Origin: Plasmodium coatneyi
Taxonomy: Eukaryota > Apicomplexa > Aconoidasida > Haemosporida > Plasmodiidae
DNA length: 64,000 nt
NCBI RefSeq assembly: GCF_001680005.1
Contig: NC_033566.1
Coordinates: forward strand, 1,922,001 to 1,986,000
Reading direction: 5' to 3'
The notes beneath the pieces were generated by a model that saw only the letters and a list, made by a program, of their open reading frames with translations, ran no database searches and was not told the origin of the DNA. The position numbers and the translations under genes are program-made. Below, in pieces: positions 33,883 to 44,800 of this stretch. Numbering within the stretch: position 1 is the stretch's first letter; each line of letters opens with the position of its first letter.

Positions 33883-34734
33883 TTAATAGTTTACGTCTTG
33901 GCGTTTTGAATTTTCTTTGTAGTACCCTTCGTCGTCATTTTGTTCACTATCTTCTTCCTGATCAAAGTTCCGGTTATTCTTTTTGAACTCTTTTATCATT
34001 TTTCTCTTTTTAGCATTTTCCCTGAGTAGGTGATGAAATTTGAAAAAAATTATGAACATGTAGGAAATTTACACATATTTACATGAACGTTAAAAAAAAA
34101 AAAAAAAAAAAAAATTGCACAAATTTGGCTAGCTGGAGGTTTAATCAGCTATAATAATTTTACTGCTGTTTTTGCTCTTTCATGATTTTTTCGTTTTCGT
34201 TTTGTTTTTTTTCTATTACATTTCGATTTCCTTCCAGCGCTTCATGAGCAATATGTACTCATACTCCAACCTCTTCCTATACCGAACGGCGAGTTCTTTG
34301 CTTTTTTCAAAACCGTAAATACTCACTCGAAAATAGCAGTCACATTTGACAAAAAAATTATGCTGGTAATTTCTCTTAGAGAAGTAGACGCGCCATGCCC
34401 CACTAGCATGCCACCTCACACCTTTGACATTGCAACAATACTTTTTCCAGTTAATGTTTTTTAAATTCTTTAAAACGTGTTCCCTGTTAGAGTAAATGGT
34501 TCTTCTTATGAAGGAAGATGACAACAGGGACAACGGCAGGGGTGCATTCTTTTCAACTTCCCTTTTGTTGTATTTATAATTTAGTAAATAATTTTCATAT
34601 AATTCAACTTCCTTTTCATTGTCGATGTTGATGTTGTTTACGTCAATTTTTTCACGTAGGTTTTCCTTTTCCAGAAAGGTTTTGTATTTTTCCGCGTCAA
34701 ACTTTTCCTGGTGTGGTTGTATTAATTTTAGCAT
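33883..34734 (-). CDS. Small ApiAP2 DNA-binding protein, single AP2 domain
   Basis: The minus-strand model joins 34734-34220 and 34021-33883, 217 residues, with a GT-AG intron of 198 bases in phase (AT|G). The middle of the protein is an AP2/ERF-type domain: 'WKKYCCNVKGVRWHASGAWR', then 'VYFSKRNYQHNFFVKCDCYF' and 'YGFEKSKELAVRYRKRLEYE'. It has the 'V.G V.W......W...' strands and the helix 'GFEKSKELAVRYR' typical of Apicomplexa. The C-terminal exon is Lys/Asp/Glu-rich. Apicomplexan AP2 proteins are the main sequence-specific transcription factors of the parasite. Upstream of the chosen ATG the reading frame is open and preceded by a perfect acceptor (CATTTTTCAG at about 34,742), so a further 5' exon is likely and the true N-terminus may differ. 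From its neighbours I suspect the orthologue of the P. falciparum chromosome 6 factor called AP2-EXP2, unverified. Confidence 0.82.
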
Positions 34735-36187
34735 GTACTCTGAAAAATGTGGGGGAGGGGGAAAAATACGTGACACACACATGTACACACTCTCATGATG
34801 CGTAGACAGACATGCACGGCAAAACAGACGGCTGTTCAACTTTGTATTTCCCCTTCCGTCTTAACTGAAACGTTTAAGGTGTAGAAGTTAAATACAAGCT
34901 TGTCACAACGGTTACATTTATTAATATGCAGATACAGTTTTCAAGCTGCATTCAAATTAGCCTAACTTCTTTTCTGAACAACTCTTTTTACCCCGAAGAA
35001 TTTTTTTTGACTGAGAAATGTATGTCCAAATGGTGACTGCGGCTGTGCATAACATAACACTAAGTTGGAAATGTTCCTGTGTGATATCTGCTCCCTGTTT
35101 GCTGTATAGATGTTTCTCTTAGTGACTGTACGAACCGGATGACTGCGCATAATACATGTTCTAAGCATTTTTTCGGAGAGTTACAAAAAGGAGTTAAATT
35201 CGTGAATTATGCGGTGTGTCATTATCTGCGCTGTTCGTGGAAAAAAAGAAAAAAATTCCTCAATATCCCAATTTTTATGTTTGTTCGAATTATTTTATTT
35301 TGCCGGTATTTCGTGGCCTCTCACTTTGCCACTTGTAACGTACACAAAGGAGTATTGGGGCATTTGCATATTTGCCTATTTATGCATTTGTGCCTGCTCA
35401 TTAATGTACATTTTGGTATACCAAAAAATAGAACAAAGGGATTACATATTGGAAAAAAAAAAAGAAGCCGAGCGACACAATAAAACGTGGTAAAAGCGCA
35501 AGTATACACATACCCCACCAGCACAAACGCGTCAGTATTATTTTGCTACATGGGACGTGTTCGCTTCTTTGCTCTCTTTCGTAATTCACATTTCTGGTGC
35601 AAATTGCGCCAAGTTGTGTAAAATTTTAAATGATTGTAAATTCTCGATTCGTAAATTGAAAAATAATGTGCGCCACACAAATATGCACATTAGTTCGAAT
35701 TTTTAAAAATGAGAGAAAAAAAAAAAAAAAAAAAAATTTTCCTCTGGATGGACAATTTTTTGTATTCACATTTTTCCTTCAAGTTAAACCTTTTTAAATG
35801 ACCAGGAAAATAATGCATACATGCATTACATACACATGAAATATATGTAATTTTATAAAGGTGAATAATGTTTTCTTTTTATTTGTTTTATGAGGAGAAA
35901 GGCACACCCGTAATACATGGGCAGTGTTTACGATAGATACCTTCCCAAATTATGAATTTGAAGTGAAGCCATCTTGTTTTACGGTGATATACGTTTGAAG
36001 TATGACTCCAGGGGAAGACTACTGAGAATGTGTTAAGACTGCACAAGCAAACGGAGGAGCACACACAGATTTGCATATGAACGTATGTTGCGTATGCTTC
36101 ACGTGCGCACCCGCGTTTGCCTGCACGAAGAGGAAGAGGAAGACAAAGATCGCCCGTCCACCTTGGCAGAAATAAAAAAATAAAAAT
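34735..36187. other. Divergent intergenic region (AP2 gene / small membrane protein)
   Basis: About 1.45 kb between divergently transcribed genes, holding both promoters and probably a first exon of the AP2 gene that I could not place. A runs occur at 35,453-35,463 and 35,717-35,736. Overlapping short frames on both strands (35,139-35,590) look like composition artefacts. Confidence 0.55.
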
Positions 36188-36454
36188 ATGCCTAAACGAT
36201 TCCTGAGGAGAAATGCATTTTACCTACCAGCGTTATTCCTGGGCGGAGCGTCCTTGAGCCACTACTTCGCGTCAAAAGAATTGGACGAAATAGAAAAGGA
36301 AGCAACAAAATCCATTTGGGGGTTTTCAACTGGACTAGTCATAGGCCTAGTAATAGGCATTTGCATAGGCACAAATTATTACTACATTTTTAACAAAATA
36401 TTTTCGCTCTTTGATTATTTCATGAAGGATGATTCGGAAGAAAAGGGTGGATAA
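36188..36454 (+). CDS. Small conserved membrane protein, unknown (88 aa)
   Basis: A short single-exon frame opening with ATG in an A-rich Plasmodium-like context (AAAAATATGCC). It has a basic N-terminus (M-P-K-R-F-L-R-R-N), a first hydrophobic stretch 'FYLPALFLGGASLSHYF', a short charged linker 'SKELDEIEKEATKS', and a second hydrophobic stretch rich in spaced glycines ('GFSTGLVIGLVIGICIGTNY'). An acidic-basic tail 'FMKDDSEEKGG' ends it. That is two likely membrane spans with a GxxxGxxxG-like packing motif in the second. No signal peptide cleavage site is obvious. An organellar inner-membrane or ER location is plausible, but I recognise no family. Confidence 0.65.
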   Translation: MPKRFLRRNAFYLPALFLGGASLSHYFASKELDEIEKEATKSIWGFSTGLVIGLVIGICIGTNYYYIFNKIFSLFDYFMKDDSEEKGG

Positions 36455-38398
36455 AAATCGGTAAATGCAAGTTTTCCATTTTAAGGCACCAGTATACCGT
36501 GTGTATGTGTAAACATACAGTCGTATGCGTGGAGAACTGTTGCGCCATGGGTAATACACACGAATGAGAGGTCTGTGCGAAGAGGAGGTTCTTTTCAAAC
36601 AAGAAGGTGTAATGCGGGTACCGTTTTGAAAGAAAAAGGGGAGTCTATATTCACAAATAGAAGTGTTCTGTACAATTATTTTACAACGTCGCACACGGAG
36701 AAGAGGGAACAATTTGACGTGTCCATTTGTACATATTTGTAATGCGTAATTTGCACATTTTCGGCTGCTACACAAGGGGGATCTTTGTTCAAAGGTGTAC
36801 ACATTTTTTTTTTCATTTTATTTCATTTTTTTTTTTTTTTGTTATCAAGTCCATTTTGCATTTCGCACAAATGGAAAATGGCACGTTTGAAAAGGAATTG
36901 CCAATCAATGTGTTTATAAATAAATGCATGTTTATATATATACACACGTTCTCCTAAGTGTATAAGCACATGGGGAGCGTTGTCACATGGCAAAGTTGTT
37001 TTTGACTTCCTTCCTTTTAGCATTTGTGAATAATTTGTTTTTTTTCCCTTTGAAAAATTTACCTACTTATGTGATAAACATAAACAGCCAAAATTAAAAA
37101 AAAAAATAAAATGATAATAATAAAACGTTCTCAATTTTAATAATGCTAAAAGCTAGCAACTGCGGGGGACGCGTTTCGCGCGGTTGGCGCAGGACATCAA
37201 TCCTATTGCGCAGCATGTTCCATTTTTTTGGAAGGGAAAAAAGGCCAAACCATGGGAAGACACCCACTTGGGCAGTAATTAAGAGTTGCAGTACGTCTTC
37301 ATCGCTTAAAAAATACACACACACAGAGGTACATATAGCATACTGTTGTACGTATGAGCGGAAGAAATGCAAATTCTGCCAGCTACAGATGGTCGCATAA
37401 ACGAGTTGACATGCATGGGGGAAGAAAACAAAAATATAAAAGGGAAAAGACAGGACAATATACACAGACACGCGTCCAACAATTTGGTTACACAAAATCG
37501 CAGAGCACGCAAAGCGCCGGAACTTCCTCTCAGGAAAGACCGTCGCTTGATCGAACATGTATCATTGTCCAGTACCCCAGGACTGGAGCAACCATTCACC
37601 TGCACGAAAAGTAAGCGTGAGATGGCAGCACCATGGATGGTGAGGAGGGAAAAAAATGCAGACATGCAAATAGGAAAAATGAAAAATCTAAAAGGGTTGG
37701 TGCCTGGACGGAAAATTATTATGCGACTTGTTCATGGCACCAGCACAAGTGGTGCCTAACTATTTTTTCATTCCTTTGTGGACCTCGCGCCAGCAACGCA
37801 CGGGTTTATTAGTAACCTCACAACGCTTTGGAAAAGCATAAAAAAAAAAAAATATTTTCCGCAAAAAAAAAAAAAAAAAAAAAAAAAAAATTATTCCCCA
37901 ATATACAGCATATGTGCTAAGTAGGGGAGGCACATTGCATGCGTGTGATATGCAAAAGAGAACTTCTCTGTGTACAAGCTGATAAAAATTGAAAATGCCT
38001 TATAAAAGGAGCTAAGCGAATTATTTAACTGCACATTCGTATGCTTGTTTCATTTTAAAGATTTACGTGATTATTTTATGGGACAAGGCACCGTCTCGCA
38101 AGTACACTACTAGCTATAGAAGGAAGCGGAAAGAAAAGGGGAACCCCGTAGAAAGCCCAAGCGAGAGGGGGAGGCACACAGGTGGGAGTTCGCACAAGCT
38201 AGCCAGCATATGCGGAAGTGCGCATACTAGCGGACCATATTATATGTTCGTACACACATATATGAGCGCGTGAGTTATACTATGCATGCATAGGTACATG
38301 CGCATATGTGCCGTAGTGCGCTCTTGCTTCCGCACCGCCCCTGGGCATCACACACACCTACGGTATCGCATTAACGTGCAGGCAATTTTAACTAGACC
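36455..38398. other. Intergenic region with marginal reading frames
   Basis: About 1.9 kb. It includes poly-A (37,865-37,890) and poly-T (36,828-36,840) runs. The interval 37,143-37,759 is less AT-rich than its surroundings and has overlapping open frames on the plus strand (up to 130 codons from an ATG at 37,367) and on the minus strand. Neither shows a recognisable domain or clean splice structure, so I do not call a gene. A lysine-rich frame at 38,067-38,273 follows an acceptor-like TTTTAAAG. The promoter of the VTT-family gene should lie in the last few hundred bases. Confidence 0.5.
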
Positions 38399-39487
38399 AT
38401 GCAAGTCGTAAAGATGAAAAAAGAGAAAACAAAAAATGTGAGAAACGAAACTGATATATTATTCTTCCCAAAAGTAAAAAGCAAAGAGCTGAAGTTACAC
38501 CTCGTTTACCTCTCCCTAATATTCGTATCATTCCTTGTGGTGATTACGATATATGTTTATCTCATTCCGGGTGCGTCAAATGGTTGGAAGGGTTCGCCAA
38601 CACGGGGTTAAGCGGTGCGCAAGAGATGCACACACGTGTAAATGCAAATGTGTGTGTGTCATACCCCTCAAAATGCTCCTTTATTTTCCTCCCAATTGCA
38701 TCCCTCCATGTAGGCCTAACCACAGAAAGCAAGCAAAAACTAAAAACGCTGATTCCAAAAAATTTTAAAGATCTCATAACATTGAACAGCAAAGGGAAAA
38801 TTAAAATTTTATATGACTCTTTAATTTGCTACAAAAATGAACATAGCCTTATATTGCTCTTATTGCTCTCCTTAATATATATTTTTTACCAAGCCTTTCC
38901 CTTATTCTTATGGTGGATGACAGGGACGGGTAGTATCATAACTATACTAATTGGGGCGTTTTACAATTATGCTTTCTCCATTTTTTATTGTTCCCTACTT
39001 TCTACAATTTCCCCCCTAGTGACGTATTTTATTTTTAAGAATTATGGGCGTACAGTCATAGAATATTTTTTTAGGAAGCCACTTAATAAGTTTGATGAGC
39101 AGATAAAGAAGAGGGTTAAGACTAAACTTGACTTGTTTTTCTACATTGCCATTTTAAGGTTAACTCCTGTGTTTCCAAATGCGTTGGTAAACATTTTGGT
39201 AGGGTCCCTTTCCCTTCCTGCGATTCCCTTTTCGTTGGGCACGTACATAGGGCTCATGCCTAATACGATTATCCTGGGTAAGTGCACACATGCGAAGTTG
39301 CTCCTTATGCATGTCAGTGTGTATATATATGCATTTTTTGCCCGTACATAGGTAACCCCCTTGGGTTAATCTATTCCCCGTTCGGTCACATACGCGTGCG
39401 TGTGTTTGTTCCACGTTTGGCACATCGGTTTGGTTTGCCTATCTGTCCATATCAAACCGGTTTTCCCGTATACTTCATAACCTTCCG

Positions 39488-39519
<32 letters not shown>

Positions 39520-39660
39520 GCAGTTTCCATCGGCCAGACCATCAGCATGCTGTCCTCCATTGATGTGAAGCAGACGTTTTACATCCCCATAACGTTTATC
39601 GCCCTGCTGCTGCTATTCCAGACGATCATGAAGTACAAGTATAGGGAGATTGGGCTATAG
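38399..39660 (+). CDS. VTT-domain (SNARE-associated Golgi / DedA family) membrane protein
   Basis: Three exons, 38399-38570, 38714-39277 and 39524-39660, join in phase with GT-AG introns to give 290 residues. Exon 1 encodes a basic N-terminus and the first membrane span ('LIFVSFLVVITIYVYLI'). Exon 2 has a hydrophobic block ('LILLLLLSLIYIFYQAFPLF') and the VTT core: a re-entrant loop region 'GTGSIITILIGAFYNYAFSI', then 'YFIFKNYGRTVIEYFFRKPL', and the hallmark 'RLTPVFPNALVNILVGSLSL' with Arg and Pro-x-x-Pro-N as in DedA/TMEM41/VMP1 proteins. Exon 3 ends in a last span ('YIPITFIALLLLFQTI') and a short basic tail. Family members are ER/Golgi phospholipid scramblases or transporters. Length is typical. 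Confidence 0.88.
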
Positions 39661-41896
39661 CTCAATCTGGGTCGAACATTCAGTTGAACATTTGGGGGAG
39701 GTGAGCCCATGGAACATCGCGTTCCTTGCAATTTGAAGAATCCAAATCGAGCGTGCAGTTAGGACGCCTCATTCGCGGTATCACCAATGTGTGCAGTTCT
39801 GCATGCATCGCAACACTTTCGTACCTCTCTCCCTATACGTGTGTGTGTGCGTTTATGTGTGCATGCACGACGTCGGTATGCTTTCGTATATGTGAACGAA
39901 GCCCGCCACCACGTCGAATTGGATGTGCCTGTACAATTAGCATAGCAACCACGTAATGCATGTTTGCTCCCCGCGTTTGCTACCTGCGTTTCCCTTTTCG
40001 CCCCTTTTTTTTGTGCCATTTTTAGAATCCCCTCTTAATTCGAATTAGAATATTGAGCCTATTCATATTTTTAATTGCATCCATTTTTTAGTTAACCCTT
40101 TAATGTGGCAGCGTATTAGCGTTTGGTATTTTATTTTATCGTATCTTTTTTTTTATTTTATTTTTTTCTGTTATATAAACTGCGGACATAACGGCGGGGG
40201 AAAATTCGAAAGGAAATAAATATATATATTTTTTTTTTTTTGCAATGGCGAAGGGGTTATAAAAAGGACCTTATTGTGTGGAAGAAGCATCACCACAATG
40301 CAGTTGCGCAGTCAGGTTTACATTTTTGTATATTTGCCCCGTCTGCATGGCAAAGCTGTTCTGTCTTCCGCCAACGCGATGGACATCCTCCGTTGGTTTC
40401 AGTTGCGCGTTCGTTATGTCATATAAACTGGGGATCGTGTCGGGGTCTACAACCAGGGATAAACGTTTTCCCCTACATCCTCACTTACGTACTTGGCGTA
40501 AAGGCTCAGTTGGGATGTCCACTTCGCAACTCCAGTACGGAGACCAAATACGCGCACGACTATAACCTTTCTGCCACTTCTTTCCGGAAAGGAAAACTCA
40601 TTCAGGGTGGGGAAGAACGCACAGGGATGAATTTCCCCCCTATTGCTGATTACCCTTAATTATTATTTTTTAATACTTTATGTGCGATGAAAGAATACTG
40701 TTAAGACTATTGTGCCCTTTAAGTATTTTTTATGTCCAATCAGGCGGCTGAAAGGGTGAGAATGTGTAGGGGACGTTCTACCACGTGTGGTCACATGAAG
40801 ATGTACCTTTTCCACGGGGTACCCACCTGTATAAACGCGTATACGAGCATGCTACCATTTGTACGAGTGACTAGATGCACACAGGGTTACCAGTTCCCCT
40901 CTGTGAAACAGCTTGCAAAAAAAAAAACAGCGCATTGTGGCTCCCCCGTTTTTAGCAAACAAACGGCTGTTTCGTTTTCACGCGCACTGGAGAGAAAAAA
41001 AATAAATAAATAAAATAAAAATAAAAATAAAAAACGTTGCATCAAAATTGAGGGGTTACAAAACGGGAGAAAAGAAAAAATGATAAATGTATAATACCGA
41101 TTTTTTTTTTTTTTTTTTTTAAGGGCATGACGGCGCAGTAAAAAAGGAAATGCTCGAGTGGACTACAAATTGAGTGCAGCAAAGATGGACCGTGCGGCAT
41201 GCAATTCGTTCGCCCTTGTATATTGGCATATGCATTAAAATACATATATGCTATGCGTATACAATTTTACATAACGTGTGACATATGCACTGAAGTGAAG
41301 GTGTTTTCCCGGGATTTGCCAAATTGATACAGTAATAAATTTGCATCAAGCCCGCAACTTGTTCCCGACGTTTTTGCCCATTTGCGCATTCGCTGAAATG
41401 CCCCTGTTGGCATTCACCTGCGTTGCAGTTTCGTGCCTATGTGATTATTTTTTTTCATGTGACAGTGTTTCCACGATACTACCTATCCTTTTGACGGCGT
41501 GCCCATTTGACGCCTTACCCATTTGACTACCTACCCATTTGACTACCTACCCAGTTGATTGCATACCCATTTGATTGCTTTTCCGTTTGGCATTTCGCCA
41601 CGTGAAGCTTTTGCAAAAGTGGAGAGGCGCAATTTTTTAAGGTTCCTCCCGTTTTATTCTTTTTTTAATTCGTCTGCATAGTTTGAGTACCTCCTGCGGG
41701 AAGGTTAACATGCACGTGCAGATCTGCTGGGGGAGCGCATTTATCTAACCCACCCCCCTGTATGCGGCGTTACGATAATAACGTAGCGTGTATGCGTACA
41801 TATATTTACAGTGCAGAGGGGAAGAGGGCTACCTATTTTTAAAAGCGGGCCGGACCCTCAAGCGTTTTTCCCCTCTGCTCCACCCAGGTGAACAAC
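39661..41896. other. Intergenic region upstream of SPT5
   Basis: About 2.2 kb of spacer with T and A runs at 40,146-40,160, 40,229-40,240 and 41,101-41,120, and AAATA repeats at 41,000-41,035. A moderately GC-containing stretch at 40,240-40,660 has overlapping open frames with no recognisable domain. A splice-acceptor-like CTCCACCCAG lies just before the SPT5 start at 41,887, so a 5' UTR intron is possible. Confidence 0.55.
41495..41590. repeat. Imperfect ~18-bp tandem repeat (ACCCATTTGACTACCT type)
   Basis: Four to five degenerate copies of a unit resembling 'tacccatttgactacc' follow one another from about 41,500, the last ones diverging to 'tacccatttgattgc'. It sits in the SPT5 upstream region. 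No function is evident. Confidence 0.75.
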
Positions 41897-44800
41897 ATGA
41901 GCGGGTCAAGTGTGGAGGGAAACGAACTGTTCAGCGGCGACGATGAGGAGGTGAAGGAGGGTGAAAGATCCCCCCAGGATGGGGGGCAAACTGCGGCGGG
42001 CGTCGATAACGCTGCTGATAATCAGGTTAACAAACCCTCCAAAGGGGCAGCACGCAGAAAGCGAAAAAAAGATAAGAAGCACAGGCCTCACTATCTGGAT
42101 GATGAAGCGGATGAGGAGGACGACATTTATGACGATGATGATGATAGTGATGACAGTGACGATTATGATGATGACGAGGAGGACTACAGAGAAAGAAAGG
42201 GCAGCAGAACAAGAGGGTTGAGTGGGCTGAAAAAAAGAAAGCTGTCCAAGAAGAGGTACCTGTCGACCTTCCTGGATACGGAGGCGCAGGTAGGCGACGA
42301 TGAGGAGGAAGAATACGCCAGCTCCTACGTAGATGAATTCGAAGAAGTAAAAAAGATGGAAAGGAAAAAAATGTACGAAATGAAGCTGAAAAGTGGAACG
42401 AACCATTTAGCTCAGACCATTAACAAGCTATCTCAACGGTATGAACATGAGAAGGAAATGAAAGATGGCCTCACAGATGGGGAGACGCTAACAGATGAGG
42501 ACATGTCAGAAGATGAAGACTACTTCGACGAAGGGGAATGTTTGACCTCTTTTGATAGTCCCAAAATGTGGCTAATAAAATTATTCAAAAATGGAGTAGA
42601 GAGAAATGTAGCCATGGGAATTTACTACAAGTACATGAAGTTAAAAGACAACGATTTTAACATTAAGGGGGTCTACGTTTCGGGAAATTTGAAAGGATAC
42701 ATATATGTAGAGGCGGAAAGTCTATACATGTTAAAAAGGTTCCTCTTAGGGTTCAAGTTTATTAACCTAAATGAGATATCCATTGTACCAGTGCAAGAGT
42801 TGACGTCCATTTTTTCCATGTGTCATTCCAAAGTGATCATCCCAAAGGTGAATGAATATGTTCGTATTAAGAGAGGAATTTACATGAACGATATAGGGCA
42901 AATATTTGAGGTACACGAAAAGGGCATTTATGCTATCGTGAGGTTAATACCAAGAATTGAATATGATAAATACAACGATTATAAGAAGGGTAGTAACTCC
43001 AACGCAAGTTTGGCTAATCCCTCCACGGGTAAAGGACCCTCATCCACGTCGGATCAAAAAAATGCGAAGAATCAGTCCTCCAACATGGGGGATAGTAAAT
43101 CAAACTTGAACAAGCATGGCAGCAGCAAGGCCATCATCCCAGCAGGGTCAGTAATAGGGGGGGATACCAAAAGTACACCAACTGTGCCAACAGTGCCAAA
43201 TGTGTCAAATGCACCAACCGTACCAACCGTGCCAAATGCACCAAACGCTACAACAGTACCAAATGCTACGACAGTACCAAATGGAGAGCTGCAAATGCTA
43301 GATGAAGCGCTACAAATTAGGAGGAAGAAAAAAAAAGAAAGGCCATTAAAAAAGCTGTTCGATCGAGAGGAAGTCGAACAAACAGGAGGAGTCATTGAAC
43401 ATGGACCTTACCCAGGAACGATAAAATATCAAAATAATATTTTTGAAGAAAATGGCTACCTACTAAAAAAAATGAACATAAAATATCTCCTATCGGAAAA
43501 TGCAAACATAACCCTAACGGAAATTCGAGACTTCAACAGAAATAACACAAACGAGGAGGAAATCAACCTCCACGTCACCAAAGCTTTTATTAATAAGAAT
43601 TCTCTACACCTGTTTAAGAAGGGGGAAAGGGTGAAAATTATGAAGGGAGAATTGTACAACCTGATTGGGACTATAACAAATGTGAGTGATAATGTGCTAA
43701 CCATAAATCCGGATAACTTAGCAAAAAATTTTAAATTCCTCCCAACTGATGTGACGAAATATTTCCTCGAGGGGGATAACGTAACCGTAATCAATGGAAT
43801 TCATAAAGGGAAGAGTGGACTCATTTCTTTGCTCGATTATAGAGAAAACGTTGCGCTTATTTTTTCTCCCTCGTTGAATACCGAATTTCGTTCTTCCATT
43901 CAAGATCTCACCTCCTGTGAGCATATAAGCAATGAAGGACTCGGTGGAATCAACTCCCTTAACGGATTCTCCATCGGTGATTTAATAGAACTGAGTGACA
44001 GACAAATTGGTATACTAACCTACATCGATAAGAACAAACACATTCGAGTGTTAACAAGCCATAACACAATTTTGCACACCACAATTGGTACCATCACCTC
44101 TAAGCGGTCTGCCATTGGCCAAGTGTGCAAAGACGAAAATGGAAATATTATCCAATCGAAGGATGTCATACAAATCGTCAGAGGGATACACAAAAATAAA
44201 GTTGCCGTGGTGAACTACATCTGGAAGAATAAAGTGTTCGCTAAGATCAACAAGAAAGTGGAGGACAACGGGTTTGTCGTCCTGGACAGTGATAACTGCA
44301 TACTCAGTGGAAACCCAAATGAAAAGAAAAGAATTGTTACACACAATAATCTCTTCCGAACGAACAGCAGTATGCTCCCCAGAAGGAATAATACCTACCA
44401 ATCCTTCATTGGAAAAACAGTGAAAATATTAAGTGGGGTTTATAAGGGCCTCCTCGGAGACGTCATAGATGCTGAGCGGGACGAGTTTACTCTCCTCTTG
44501 AAGATTAAGCCCAAGACCATAAGGCAGAAAAAAACCGAATGCGCCATTGCGGATTCGTTCAAGGACCATTACACCATCACGGAGGATAGATATTCCAACG
44601 GGCTGGACACCTCCCCAAGGTGGAGAAACACCAGTGACAGAAGCCCTAGGTATGACCGGATCGGGTATGAGTCCTCCCTCCACAGCGAAAGCGGCAGGAA
44701 GAGCACCGACTGGCACAGAAACGAGTTCGGCGGCAACTACGAGGAGGAACGCTGGAGGGGAAGTCACCACCCAGATGCAAGCGCCCCAAATGGCGTAAAC

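Noticed and set aside
37143..37759. Possible gene on the plus strand (130-codon frame from 37367) or on the minus strand.
   Set aside because: Open frames exist on both strands at once, with no domain and no consistent exon joining; kept only as a note in the intergenic entry.
40240..40659. 139-codon plus-strand frame between the VTT gene and SPT5.
   Set aside because: Overlapping alternative frame of similar length, non-ATG start region, no recognisable motif; looks like chance in a GC-balanced spacer.
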